The translations under genes were made by a program, and so were the position numbers. From contig OV277871.1 of NCBI GenBank assembly GCA_922989275.2, positions 27,414,693 through 27,478,692 of the forward strand: DNA of 64,000 bases, given 5' to 3'. Positions within the stretch are counted from its first letter, which is position 1; each line of letters opens with the position of its first letter. Under the pieces are notes generated by a model, which worked only from the letters and a program-made list of their open reading frames with translations, ran no database searches and was not told the DNA's origin. Source of the DNA: Gari tellinella (Eukaryota; Mollusca; Bivalvia; Cardiida; Psammobiidae). This document shows, one piece after another, positions 1 through 10,143 of this stretch.

Positions 1-3000
1 ATGTAACCTACTCGCTGCTATATTTCTAGGCTGACATTATCCTCAACATGGGTCAAGATGGCAATGTAATTTACTAACTGCTATATTTCTAGGCTGACAT
101 TATCCTCAACATGGGTCAAGATGGCAATGTAACCTACTCACTGCTATATTTCTAGGCTGACATTATCCTCAACATGGGTCAAGATGACAATGTAACCTAC
201 TCACTGCTATATTTCTAGGCTGACACTATCCTCAAGATGGGTCAAGATGGCAATGTAACCTACTCACTGCTATATTTCTAGGCTGACATTATCCTCAAGA
301 TGGGTCAAGATGGCAATGTAACCTACTCACTGCTATATTTCTAGGCTGACATTATCCTCAACATGGGTCAAGATGGCAATGTAATTTACTCACTGCTATA
401 TTTCTAGGCTGACATTATCCTCAACATGGGTCAAGATGGAAATGTATTTTACTAACTGCTATATTTCTAGACTCTTTATCCTCAACATGGGTCAAGATGG
501 CAATGTAACCTACTCACTGCTATATTCCTAGGCTGACATTATCCTCAACATGGGTCAAGATGGCAATGTAATTTACTAACTGCTATATTTCTAGGCTGAC
601 ATTATCCTCAACATGGGTCAAGATGGCAATGTAATTTACTAACTGCTATATTTATTGGCTGACATTATCCTCAACATGGGTCAAGATGGCAATGTAATTT
701 ACTAACTGCTATATTTCTAGGGTGACATTATCCTCAACATGGGTCAAGATGGAAATGTAATTTACTAACTGCTATATTTCTAGGCTGACATTATCCTCAA
801 CATGGGTCGAGAGGGCAATGTAACCTACTCACTGCTATATTTCTAGGCTGACATTATCCTCAACATGGGTCAAGATGGCAATGTAATTTACTAACTGCTA
901 TATTTCTAGGCTGACATTATCCTCAACATGGGTCAAGATGGAAATGTAATTTACTAACTGCTATATTTCTAGGCTGACATTATCCTCAACATGGGTCGAG
1001 AGGGCAATGTAACCTACTCACTGCTATATTTCTAGGCTGACATTATCCTCAACATGGGTCAAGATGGCAATGTAATTTACTAACTGCTATATTTCTAGGC
1101 TGACATTATCCTCAACATGGGTCAAGATGGCAATGTAATTTACTAACTGCTATATTTCTAGGCTGACATTATCCTCAACATGGGTCAAGATGGCAATGTA
1201 ATTTACTCACTGCTATATTTATTGGCTGACATTATCCTTAACATGGGTCAAGATGGCAATGTAATTTACTCACTGCTATATTTCTAGGCTGACATTATCT
1301 TCAAGATGGGTCAAGATGGCAATGTAATTTACTAACTGCTATATTTCTAGGCTGACATTATCCTCAAGATGGGTCAAGATGGCAATGTAATTTACTAACT
1401 GCTATATTTCTAGGCTGACATTATCCTCAACATGGGTCAAGATGGCAATGTAATTTACTAACTGCTATATTTATTGGCTGACATTATCCTCAACATCGGT
1501 CAAGATGGCAATGTAATTTACTAACTGCTATATTTATTGGCTGACATTATCCTCAACATGGGTCAAGATGGCAATGTAATTTACTAACTGCTATATTTCT
1601 AGGGTGAGTTTATCCTCAACATGGGTCAAGATGGCAATGTAATTTACTAACTGCTATATTTCTAGGCTGACATTATCCTCAACATGGGTCAAGATGGCAA
1701 TGTAACCTACTCACTGCTATATTTCTTGGCTGACATTATCCTCAACATGGGTCAAGATGGCAATGTAATTTACTAACTGCTATATTTATTGGCTGACATT
1801 ATCCTCAACATGGGTCAAGATGGCAATGTAATTTACTAACTGCTATATTTCTAGGCTGACATTATCCTCAACATGGGTCAAGATGGCAATGTAATTTACT
1901 AACTTCTATATTTCTAGGCTGACATTATCCTCAACATGGGTCAAGATGGCAATGTAACCTACTCACTGCTATATTTCTAGGCTGACATTATCCTCAACAT
2001 GGGTCAAGATGGCAATGTAATTTACTAACTGCTATATTTCTAGGCTGACATTATCCTCAACATGGGTCAAGATGGCAATGTAATTTACTAACTGCTATAT
2101 TTCTAGGCTGACATTATCCTCAACATGGGTCAAGATGGCAATGTAACCTACTCGCTGCTATATTTCTAGGCTGACATTATCCTCAACATGGGTCAAGATG
2201 GCAATGTAATTTACTAACTGCTGTATTTCTAGGCTGACATTATCCTCAACATGGGTCAAGATGGCAATGTAATTTACTAACTTCTATATTTCTAGGCTGA
2301 CATTATCCTCAACATGGGTCAAGATGGCAATGTAACCTACTCGCTGCTATATTTCTAGGCTGACATTATCCTCAACATGGGTCAAGATGGCAATGTAATT
2401 TACTCACTGCTATATTTCTAGGCTGACATTATCCTCAACATGGGTCAAGATGGCAATGTAATTTACTAACTGCTATATTTCTAGGCTGACATTATCCTCA
2501 ACATGGGTCAAGATGGCAATGTAATTTACTCACTGCTATATTTATTGGCTGACATTATCCTTAACATGGGTCAAGATGGCAATGTAATTTACTAACTGCT
2601 ATATTTCTAGGCTGACATTATCCTCAACATGGGTCAAGATGGCAATGTAACCTACTCGCTGCTATATTTCTAGGCTGACATTATCCTCAACATGGGTCAA
2701 GATGGCAATGTAACCTACTCACTGCTATATTTCTAGGCTGACATTATCCTCAACATGGGTCAAGATGGCAATGTAATTTACTAACTGCTATATTTCTAGG
2801 GTGACATTATCCTCAACATGGGTCAAGATGGCAATGTAATTTACTAACTTCTATATTTCTAGGCTGACATTATCCTCAACATGGGTCAAGATGGCAATGT
2901 AACCTACTCGCTGCTATATTTCTAGGCTGACATTATCCTCAACATGGGTCAAGATGGCAATGTAATTTACTAACTGCTGTATTTCTAGGCTGACATTATC

Positions 3001-3746
3001 CTCAACATGGGTCAAGATGGCAATGTAATTTACTAACTTCTATATTTCTAGGCTGACATTATCCTCAACATGGGTCAAGATGGCAATGTAACCTACTCGC
3101 TGCTATATTTCTAGGCTGACATTATCCTCAACATGGGTCAAGATGGCAATGTAATTTACTCACTGCTATATTTCTAGGCTGACATTATCCTCAACATGGG
3201 TCAAGATGGCAATGTAATTTACTAACTGCTATATTTCTAGGCTGACATTATCCTCAACATGGGTCAAGATGGCAATGTAATTTACTCACTGCTATATTTA
3301 TTGGCTGACATTATCCTTAACATGGGTCAAGATGGCAATGTAATTTACTAACTGCTATATTTCTAGGCTGACATTATCCTCAACATGGGTCAAGATGGCA
3401 ATGTAACCTACTCGCTGCTATATTTCTAGGCTGACATTATCCTCAACATGGGTCAAGATGGCAATGTAATTTACTAACTGCTATATTTCTAGGCTGACTT
3501 TATCCTCAACATGGGTCAAGATGGCAATGTAACCTACTCGCTGCTATATTTCTAGGCTGACATTATCCTCAACATGGGTCAGAATGGAAATGTAACCTAC
3601 TCACTTTTATATTTCAAGGCTAACGTTATCCTCAACATGGGTCAAGATGGCAATGTAACCTACTCACTGCTATATTTTCTAGGCTGACATTATCATCAAC
3701 GTGGATTGGGGATGCCAATTGATGTAACCTACTGTTGTATTTCTAG
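1..3746 (+). repeat. 63-bp minisatellite built from a COG3 splice-acceptor junction
   Basis: About 58 tandem units of 63 bp run from the window edge to the COG3 exon at 3747, so the array probably continues leftward. A typical unit reads aatgtaatttactaactgct, then atatttctag, then gctgacattatcctcaacat, then gggtcaagatggc. Many units contain TACTAAC followed by TTTCTAG, and after it codons for ADIILNMGQDGNV. The true exon begins with the same gctgacattatcctcaac after ttctag and encodes ADIILNMGKEGNV, so the unit is a copy of the intron 3' end plus exon 5' end. Main variants are acctactcactgc, acctactcgctgc and atttactcactgc in place of TACTAAC, and units where ctagg has become attgg (for example at 1218, 2541 and 3297) and the acceptor AG is lost. 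The last three or four units before the exon are degraded. Confidence 0.97.
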
Positions 3747-3953
3747 GCTGACATTATCCTCAACATGGGTAAGGAAGGCAATGTAAAGGAGATCAGCCTG
3801 AGACAGCAGCCGTTTGCTGCTCCAGAGAAGCTTCATGACGTTGTGGCGGAGACGTACAGAAACATGAAGAAGACTGTGATACTAGTACACAGGAGTATGT
3901 CCTTGTACCTGGCCAACAGAGAGACAGAGATTATACTTTTCAAACCTATCAAA
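3747..3953 (+). CDS. COG3: COG3 third-last exon
   Basis: 69 codons starting ADIILNMGKEGNV, ending ILFKPIK before donor GTGAGT at 3954. The acceptor is the last and only exon-linked copy of the junction that is repeated through 1-3746. The internal ATG at 3765 lies inside the exon and is not a start codon. Confidence 0.88.
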
Positions 3954-6756
3954 GTGAGTACTCAATTGAACCCATTACCTTATAGCCTGCTTCTAGTTTT
4001 GAAGACATAAGGCTTCAGTGTTTCAGCAGGTAATCACTTAAAGCAGGTTGATAGTAAAGCAGAGTGTGCCTTATGGCACATTCTGCTTTATTTTCAACCT
4101 GCATTAAGTGGTCACCTGTCTTCAAAACTAGAAACAGTCTATATGGAGTAAAGGTTAAATGGTGATAAAATTATGTGACAGCTATAGAAGCTACTTAAGG
4201 TTTCTCCTAAAACCCTTTAAAGGATAACAAATAAGAAACATTATATGCATGTTACCAAGCACAACTTTATTTTCTTTCTGTTTTAAGCAATGACGTAACC
4301 ACCTTAATTGTTTTGTACATGTGTATCAAACTACTGTGTAAACAAGACTATGGATAAGGGGAGTATTTTTATGCCCCCGGCATCGATAGATGCGGAGGCA
4401 TATAGTAATCGTCCTGTCCGTCTTTCCGTCCGTGCGTGTGTCCGTCCGTAACAAGGTTAAGTAGATTTTACCGTTTCGTCTAGCATCAACACCGCTTCCC
4501 CAAATGCTTGGATACTTATACAGTTGTTTCCTTGGACCATTCCCTATCCACCAATATCACCAAACTGTGATTTTGACCTTGACCTTGACCTAATTTGGAC
4601 TTAGAAAATTTTGAATAGGCTACTTCTTGGTTAACTAGATTTTACCGTTTCGTCTAGCATCAACACAACTGACTTCAATGCTTTGATACTTTTACAGTTG
4701 TTGCCTTGGACCATTACCAACTCACCAATAATACCCAAGCTCAGTTTGACATTGACCTTGACCTAATTTGGACTTAGAAAAGATTCAGAATATATTGTCA
4801 AGGATGCCACCGGGGGCATAAGCGTTTATTGAACGTCTTGTTAAAACTGAAATCTTAATAAGTGCACCAAAGCATAGGATGTGACTACTCCTAAAAATAA
4901 TCTCTTTTAGACAATTTTAAGGAGTACATGTAGTCACATCATACGGTTTATTGCAGAAATGAAAGAGAAAATGTTGGAATTGTTGAGTTTACTCATGCTT
5001 TTTGGAGCCTTGTGTAAAATGTTTTTAGTTTTCATATTTGTAACGATGCTAGATTGATTGTGGTGGCTGTTATTTGTATAGGTGAATGTACAGCAGAGGT
5101 TCCAGCGGCTACAAGAGCTGTTGACTGGTCAGTACACAGAGGAGGACAGACAGATAGTGGCCAGTCCTAGGCTGGAACAGGTCAGTTCATGTCAGCTTGG
5201 CTGTACCATAAAAATACTAAAAGTTGGGATACCCTGTATAATAGCTGTTGTCATTCTTACGTTTTAACAAAGTAGGGACACCTTGTACAACTGCTGTAAT
5301 TATCCGAATATTTGAACTAATCACTTTTATCCCACAGTAATTCGTCCAAAAGGTGCAAACTGAATGGCAAACTGTGTAGACCTTGATCTGACTGCTCCCT
5401 CGGGTACAGTCTGATCAGGGTCTACACTATTTACTGATGCCTCTCTGTCCAAATACTTAAGGTCATTACAGTACTGTCATTGAGTGGATTGATTCCATTT
5501 TACTTTGAGTTTCAAAGTGATATGGATTTTACATGTTTTACATTGCCTGGAACTCTAAAAGAATTAGTGATAGACCAACCAAATTTAGAATTCAGATGCA
5601 TTTGTCTAAATGTGTTGAACCCTTTATCCCATAGCTTGTTTCTACTTTTGAAGACAAGTGGCCATTTAACCCTTTCCCTAATAGAAGCACCTTTTAGCAC
5701 ATTTGAATAATTCCTCCACTGAAGAAAATAGTTCCAATTTATACAGTCTTAAAAATGAAACATAAGAAATTTGTTCTAAATCTTAGCATATTATAACTTA
5801 AAGCAGGCTGAAAGTAAAGCAGAATGTGCCTTAAGGCACATTCTGCTTTACTTTCAACCTGCTTTAAGTAGACACATACCTTCAAAACTAGAAAAAGGCT
5901 ATGTGGTAAAGGGTTAAAGCAGGTTGAAAGTAAAGCAGAATGCTTGCTTAAAGCTACTAATTGCTAGGATATATAAACTTTTTCTCATAGTGACTCTATA
6001 GTGAAACTATTTTCTTCAAGTTGTAAGTCTTCACCTAATCTGACGATTCTAATGAGTAGTCGCATCTTAGATTTTGCTGTGAACAGAAGGAAGTTAGTTT
6101 TTGAAATACTTTATTGGAGTTCTGCAAACTTTCATAAGCCACGTTTTAACTTTGAAATACGGGTATGTTGGACATAACCAAGCATGAAATAATGTAGTTC
6201 ATGTGTCGACATATGGGATAGTTCGAGTTTGTCTGAGATATCAAAGTTTGACTGTATTTCAAACACTAAATCCTTACGTCTCCATCAAACCAATTTCTAT
6301 TTAGTAGTCAAAAAAAAAAAAAAATGTAAATATTTATGGTTTGCTCACTCTAATCTAAAGCCCTGTTTCTTTTTGCATGTTTGTGGAAGGGCTCGAGATA
6401 AGGGGACTGTTTTGAAAAATAAAATAACTAAAATTTCACAACAAAAAAAAGTTATAATTTTTTATGGTTTGCTCACTCTTATCTAGAGCCCTTTTTCTTT
6501 TCACATGTTTGCGGAAGGGCTCTGTTTTGAAAACTTTAATTTTTATGTCTGCCTCACTAGAATTGTCTCTTTGAGACGATTCTAATTAGTAGTCACAACA
6601 TATGACTTCATTTATAAAACATATAGGAGAAGTTATTGAAAATATTTAGTTTACTCCCTCTTTATCTGGGCCCTGTTAAATTGTTTTCAACATTTCTAAC
6701 AATGTCAGTAATATTGTTTACAGATAAACCTATTGCTGTCATCAACCAAAGCCTGA
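3747..6756 (+). CDS. COG3: Conserved oligomeric Golgi complex subunit 3, C-terminal end (three exons)
   Basis: COG3 belongs to lobe A of the eight-subunit COG tether, which acts in retrograde vesicle traffic within the Golgi. Exons join(3747-3953, 5082-5180, 6724-6756) give 112 codons plus TGA, all phase 0. Recognition rests on the conserved C-terminal block: SMSLYLANRETEIILFKPI, then VNVQQRFQRLQELL, then RQIVASPRLEQ, ending INLLLSSTKA. This matches the order and spacing of animal COG3 C-termini (SMSLYLxNKDTEFILFKP, then MEQLxLLLSxSK). Splice sites are ttctag/gct, aaa/gtgagt, tatag/gtg, cag/gtcagt and ttacag/ata. All upstream exons lie outside the window, beyond the minisatellite. The identification is based on remembered family motifs and no search was run. 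Confidence 0.9.
3968..4160. mobile_element. MITE family A copy (core 1 hairpin)
   Basis: Family A is the commonest repeat here. Its ends resemble taacccattaccccata and tatggggtaatgggtta, followed inward by cctgtttctagttttgaaga or its complement, then core 1. Core 1 is a long perfect hairpin, aaagcaggttgaaagtaaag plus cagaatgtgcc and its complement. The other half usually has tcctccactgaagaaaatag and tatcctagcagatgg. This copy begins only 15 bases after the COG3 donor at 3954. Confidence 0.85.
4370..4838 (+). mobile_element. Family G element with nuclear-receptor-like hexamers
   Basis: TIR-like ends tatgcccccggcatc and ccaccgggggcata enclose two diverged ~180-bp direct subrepeats. Each subrepeat has ttttaccgtttcgtctagca and a run of TGACCT hexamers (ttgaccttgaccttgacct near 4572-4590, ttgaccttgaccta near 4753). 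The inner flank has tccgtccgt/tttccgtccg simple sequence. An inverted, closely similar copy lies at 29244-29722. Confidence 0.8.
5082..5180 (+). CDS. COG3: COG3 second-last exon
   Basis: 33 codons, VNVQQRFQRLQELLTG to PRLEQ, acceptor tatag at 5077-5081 and donor GTCAGT at 5181. The reading frame continues from the previous exon without a phase shift. Confidence 0.88.
5338..5465. mobile_element. MITE family D fragment (core 2)
   Basis: Only the hairpin region is clear: aaactgtgtagaccttgatc and the complementary gatcagggtctacact. The outer parts are diverged. Confidence 0.5.
5619..6020. mobile_element. Two overlapping MITE family A copies
   Basis: An almost complete family A element (5619-5917, perfect core 1 hairpin around 5797-5872) is directly joined to the left half of a second one (aagcaggttgaaagtaaag at 5917), which ends near ttttcttcaag. 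The join suggests insertion of one copy into another. Confidence 0.75.
6130..6256. mobile_element. MITE family I, right half
   Basis: Contains ccacgttttaactttgaaat followed by acgggtatgtt and a right end tttgactgta. These match the right half of the complete family I element at 61090-61294. Confidence 0.6.
6387..6676. mobile_element. MITE family E (core 3 hairpin)
   Basis: Family E has gggctccagataagggg-type ends and a core 3 hairpin, attagaatcgtctcaaagag and its complement, usually preceded by accctatggtgt. Here the core is ctagaattgtctctttgaga at about 6559. The ends read gggctcgagataaggggact and ctttatctgggccctgt. Confidence 0.7.
6724..6756 (+). CDS. COG3: COG3 last coding exon (10 codons and stop)
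   Basis: A tiny terminal coding segment after tttacag: INLLLSSTKA then TGA. It completes the conserved LEQ-xNLLLS-xxK tail of COG3. It is 1.5 kb from the previous exon and short enough for gene finders to miss. The 3'UTR follows directly and contains a MITE (family F, 6869-7112). Confidence 0.85.
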   Translation: MNLLLSSTKA

Positions 6757-6868
6757 GAAGAGTACTGAGTGGAGTGGAGTTGTAGTCTCCTTTGAGCCAT
6801 AGTTCCTACAGTCACAGTTGTAACTGAGGGTTGTGTCATAGGTTTCTTCAGTGTCATATCGAAAGCTG

Positions 6869-7112
6869 GGGCCCGTTTCATAACACTTTGTACCACAAAA
6901 ACGGTCGTAACTCGTAAGTCAAAACTTAAAAATACATTAAACTTCTGATATCTCTAATCCTGTCTTGTGACATCTCTTTGGAATAGTCTTGAAAAGACGA
7001 TTCCAAAGAGATGTCACTAGACATGAACAGATTGAGAAATATATAATAATTGATACTTTTATAATCTGATTTGCGACAACACTTGTCGTACGAAGTTTTA
7101 TGAAATGGAATA
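6869..7112. mobile_element. MITE family F in the COG3 3'UTR
   Basis: Ends ggggcccgtttcataa and tttatgaaatgg, inner motif acaaaaacggtcgtaa, and hairpin ctctttggaatagtcttgaa with its complement. It lies between the COG3 stop codon and the candidate poly(A) signal, so it would be part of the mRNA. Confidence 0.75.
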
Positions 7113-7374
7113 ATATATAGAGGATCATGTTTGTTAAATGAGTTGACTCAAATAATATGATGCGAGCTTTTGTGAGAGTCATATTAGTTTTAGTCAATGA
7201 GTTTATTAAAAAAATGATACGTAATGAGCACGAATGTGAGATTCTATTTATTACATAAAAATTTCAAACTCATGCAGTGCTTGAGGACACCCGGTTGGAC
7301 TGGAGCTCGAAAACGATATACTACATCTATATTTATATAATGGCTTTATGCCACTAGCAGGCTGCAAGTTATGC

Positions 7375-7380
7375 AATAAA
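7375..7380 (+). terminator. Candidate COG3 poly(A) signal
   Basis: AATAAA in the sense strand about 620 bases after the COG3 stop. No other good AATAAA precedes it outside the MITE, but no transcript evidence is available. Confidence 0.35.
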
Positions 7381-7519
7381 TAGTGATATTTGCTGTGTTC
7401 AGCTGCCATACAGTGAAGAAGCATGACCATTTAGGAGAGGTTACTGCTAAATACAGGACAAAAATTGTTAAAGAAGTTTTAGAACTGCATAACTTATGAT
7501 CTGCATTAACCCCTTCCTC

Positions 7520-7773
7520 ACCTTAACCCATTACCCCATAGCCTATTTCTAGTATTGAAGTCAGATTACCACTTAAAGCAGGTTGAAAGTAAAGCAGACT
7601 GCACTTTTAGGCACATTCTGCTTTACTTTCAGCCTGCTTTAAGCTACTATCTGTTAAGATATTGGAAATATATTGTATGGAGCATATACAAGACTGTATA
7701 AGATAGAATTATTTTCTTCAGTGGAGGAATAAATTAAAGGTTTAAAAAGGCGTAGTCATGGGGTAATTGGTTA
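7520..7773. mobile_element. MITE family A, complete
   Basis: Runs from taacccattaccccatagc to ggggtaattggttaa with a core 1 hairpin at 7578-7644. Confidence 0.85.
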
Positions 7774-8326
7774 AGGGCTAATATGTCACTACAAATTTGA
7801 TTTTGAGCGGAAACAGAAATGCAAAGCTTTGGTACATTAAATGAACAGACAAGAAAAAATATCGCAGTTAATTTTGAAAATAGATATGTTAGAAATATCA
7901 ATGTTTTACTGTATACAATAGTGTAGATATTGTGGGAAAGTATCATTTAAGGCTTGCCATGTGGTTAACAAGGTTACTGCATATTAATCTTTAAGGTTTA
8001 TAGTTAATCTTTAGCATAATTGTATGGTTCCTGGTTGCTCTGTATGAATATACATGTAACTGAAAGTGGTACACTTTGTAAGCTGTGATATAAGAACTTT
8101 TTATATATTATAAGATATCTCTTGATGTTAAATTTATTGTGTAAATTGTGGGATAAATACTGATTAAATGAATATTTTGTTTGTCTTTCATTTTGTCAAA
8201 TAGATTATAAACCATGTCAAATATGAGTAGCAACACTTTAGTAATACCGGGAATAAAAACATGTGAAATGTGAAAACAATTGCATTTTATACATGAATTG
8301 AAATGCATGAATTGTCAAAATAATTC

Positions 8327-8570
8327 AACCCTGAAACTTTTAATGGACATTTCCAATTTCAAAATAAGTCTAGTCCATTTTTGACTATTCAGGGTCGATT
8401 TTAATAATATATTAATGTCAAACAGTATAGACCCTGATCAGAGGGCTCCTTCAGCAGCCCTCTGATCAGGGTATACACTGTTTGCATTGGACAAGTGTAA
8501 TCCTCTTAAGTACACTGTTTGTAAATGATGAGGTTGAATGTGTTAAACTAAGCTTGAATATAACTAACTA
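8327..8570. mobile_element. MITE family D, complete
   Basis: Family D begins aaccctgaaacttttaatgg and has attttgactattcagggt. Its core 2 hairpin is acagtatagaccctgatcag plus agggctcc and complement, and its right end is like tacactgtttgtaaatgatg. Some other copies end with cgagtatactcgtcgctag. Confidence 0.8.
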
Positions 8571-8662
8571 CTAAAGCAGATATAAAAATAGCTTTTTTTT
8601 ATATTAAATTTTTTTCCCTAAAACATTAGAGGGCTAAAGTAGAAGGTCATTTAGGTGTTGCT

Positions 8663-8912
8663 TAACCCATTATCCCATAAATATGCCTTTAAACGCCTTC
8701 AATTTAGTCCTCCACTGAAGAAAATAGTTCAAATTCATAGTCATAAATATGTATCAAACCAAACATTTAAAATATTCTAGCAGATGATAGCTTAAAGCAG
8801 GCTGAAAGAAAAGCAGAATGTGCCTTTAGGCACATTCTGCTTTACGTTCAACCTGCTTTAAGTAGTCACCTGTCATCAAAACTAGAAACAGTCTATGGGG
8901 TAATGAGTTAAC
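8663..8912. mobile_element. MITE family A, complete
   Basis: Runs from ttaacccattatcccataaa to ctatggggtaatgagttaac with a core 1 hairpin at about 8791-8862. Reverse orientation relative to the copy at 7520. Confidence 0.85.
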
Positions 8913-9388
8913 ATATTTAACATGGTGTATTATACCTGAACAAAGTTTATTTTTATAGATACGAATCCTCCAAGAATCATAATCTTGGAATCTGAAGAGG
9001 AACGTTGACTTTCTGACAATGCAAATAGAGAAAGAAACTAGAAACAAATGGATATTTGTGTTGGAAACACAGTGACCAAGTCTTTGCATGCTGGGTATTA
9101 TTGTCTTCTGCAACAATTGTCATCTGCTATTTCAACAAGGAGTCAAAATGTCAAACAGGAAGGTCTGAATATCAAAATAAAAGTATGCTTACTGCCAAAA
9201 ATTCTTTATTTAACTTTGTATATGTGGTTATTATCATTCAATCATTGTTGTTGTAACATTATTAAATTCACTAAATTGAAAGGTGTTTTGCCAAGAGTCT
9301 TATACCAACTGGAAACGGTTGTTTGCTGATAAAATTTATAGTTCCAGATATTAGGAGTGTTTCAAAACTTAAATCTTCATTTTTACCA

Positions 9389-9825
9389 ATTAAACCATTA
9401 CCCCATAGCCTATTTCTAGTTTTGAAAACAAGTTGCCACTTAAAGCAGGTGAAAATAAAGGAGCATTTGGCTTTACATTCAACATGCTGTAAATCAACCA
9501 TCAATGAAAGACACTGAACATCCCTTCTGTATTTTATGTTCAGGACTTTCTAGTTGCGACTACTTTCCTTAGTGTAGATATAATAATGTAAGCCTATTTA
9601 CGCCTCTGCCAGGAATTATTCCTTCTCTAAGGAAAGTAGTCTCAACCTAGGTCCTGAATATAAAACAGAAGGCTTTTCCAATATATTTCCAAGTGATGGC
9701 TTAAAGCAGGTTGAATGTAAAGCAGAATGCTCCTTTAGGAGCATTCTGCTTTACTTTCAACCTGCTTTAAGCAACTATCTGTCTTCAATACGGTACATAA
9801 GCTGTGAGGAAAATAGTTAAAGTTT
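9389..9825. mobile_element. MITE family A interrupted by a palindromic insert
   Basis: The left half (9389-9518, ccattaccccatagcctatt) and the right half with a perfect core 1 hairpin (9700-9772) are separated by a 155-bp palindromic sequence at 9519-9673. That insert has arms ttctgtattttatgttcagg and cctgaatataaaacagaagg, plus inner arms gactactttcctta and taaggaaagtagtc. This is probably a different MITE inserted in a family A copy. Confidence 0.6.
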
Positions 9826-9906
9826 GGAATATTAAAGTGTCACAAGATAGTTAAATCATTTTTTCATTCTTTCTGCTGTTTACATTTGTAGCTACAGTTC
9901 TCCATT

Positions 9907-9912
9907 TTTATT
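9907..9912 (-). terminator. Candidate poly(A) signal of the eIF4A-like gene
   Basis: AATAAA on the - strand, 84 bases downstream of the stop codon at 9996. The position is typical for a short 3'UTR. Confidence 0.55.
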
Positions 9913-9995
9913 CATGTTATATACATGTATGTCTTTTCTATATATATTCTGGACACATGTTGTTTGTTTGTCCATGCTGGCTTGCTGTTATTCGT

Positions 9996-10143
9996 TTAGC
10001 TGACGTAGTCGGCTATGTTACGGGGCATCTCCTGTATCTCGCTGTTATAGAACTGTTCAATGTCCCGCAGAGTCCTCTCGTCTCTCGGTGTGATAAAGTT
10101 GATTGCCACACCTTTCCGTCCAAATCTTCCACTACGACCAATC
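9996..10143 (-). CDS. EIF4A: eIF4A-like exon 10 (motif VI and stop)
   Basis: Encodes [20 protein letters not shown] to [11 protein letters not shown], then TAA at 9998-9996. Acceptor tttccag. Motif VI HRIGRSGR is completed across the exon 9/10 junction. Confidence 0.93.

Noticed and set aside
1..3746. CRISPR-like array (regular repeats with variable positions)
   Set aside because: Units are contiguous 63-bp copies without unique spacers, in a eukaryotic intron; the variation is point change and block duplication.
3765..4010. A small stand-alone protein starting at the ATG at 3765
   Set aside because: The ATG lies inside a COG3 exon, the frame is open upstream to the acceptor, and the part after 3953 is intron and MITE sequence.
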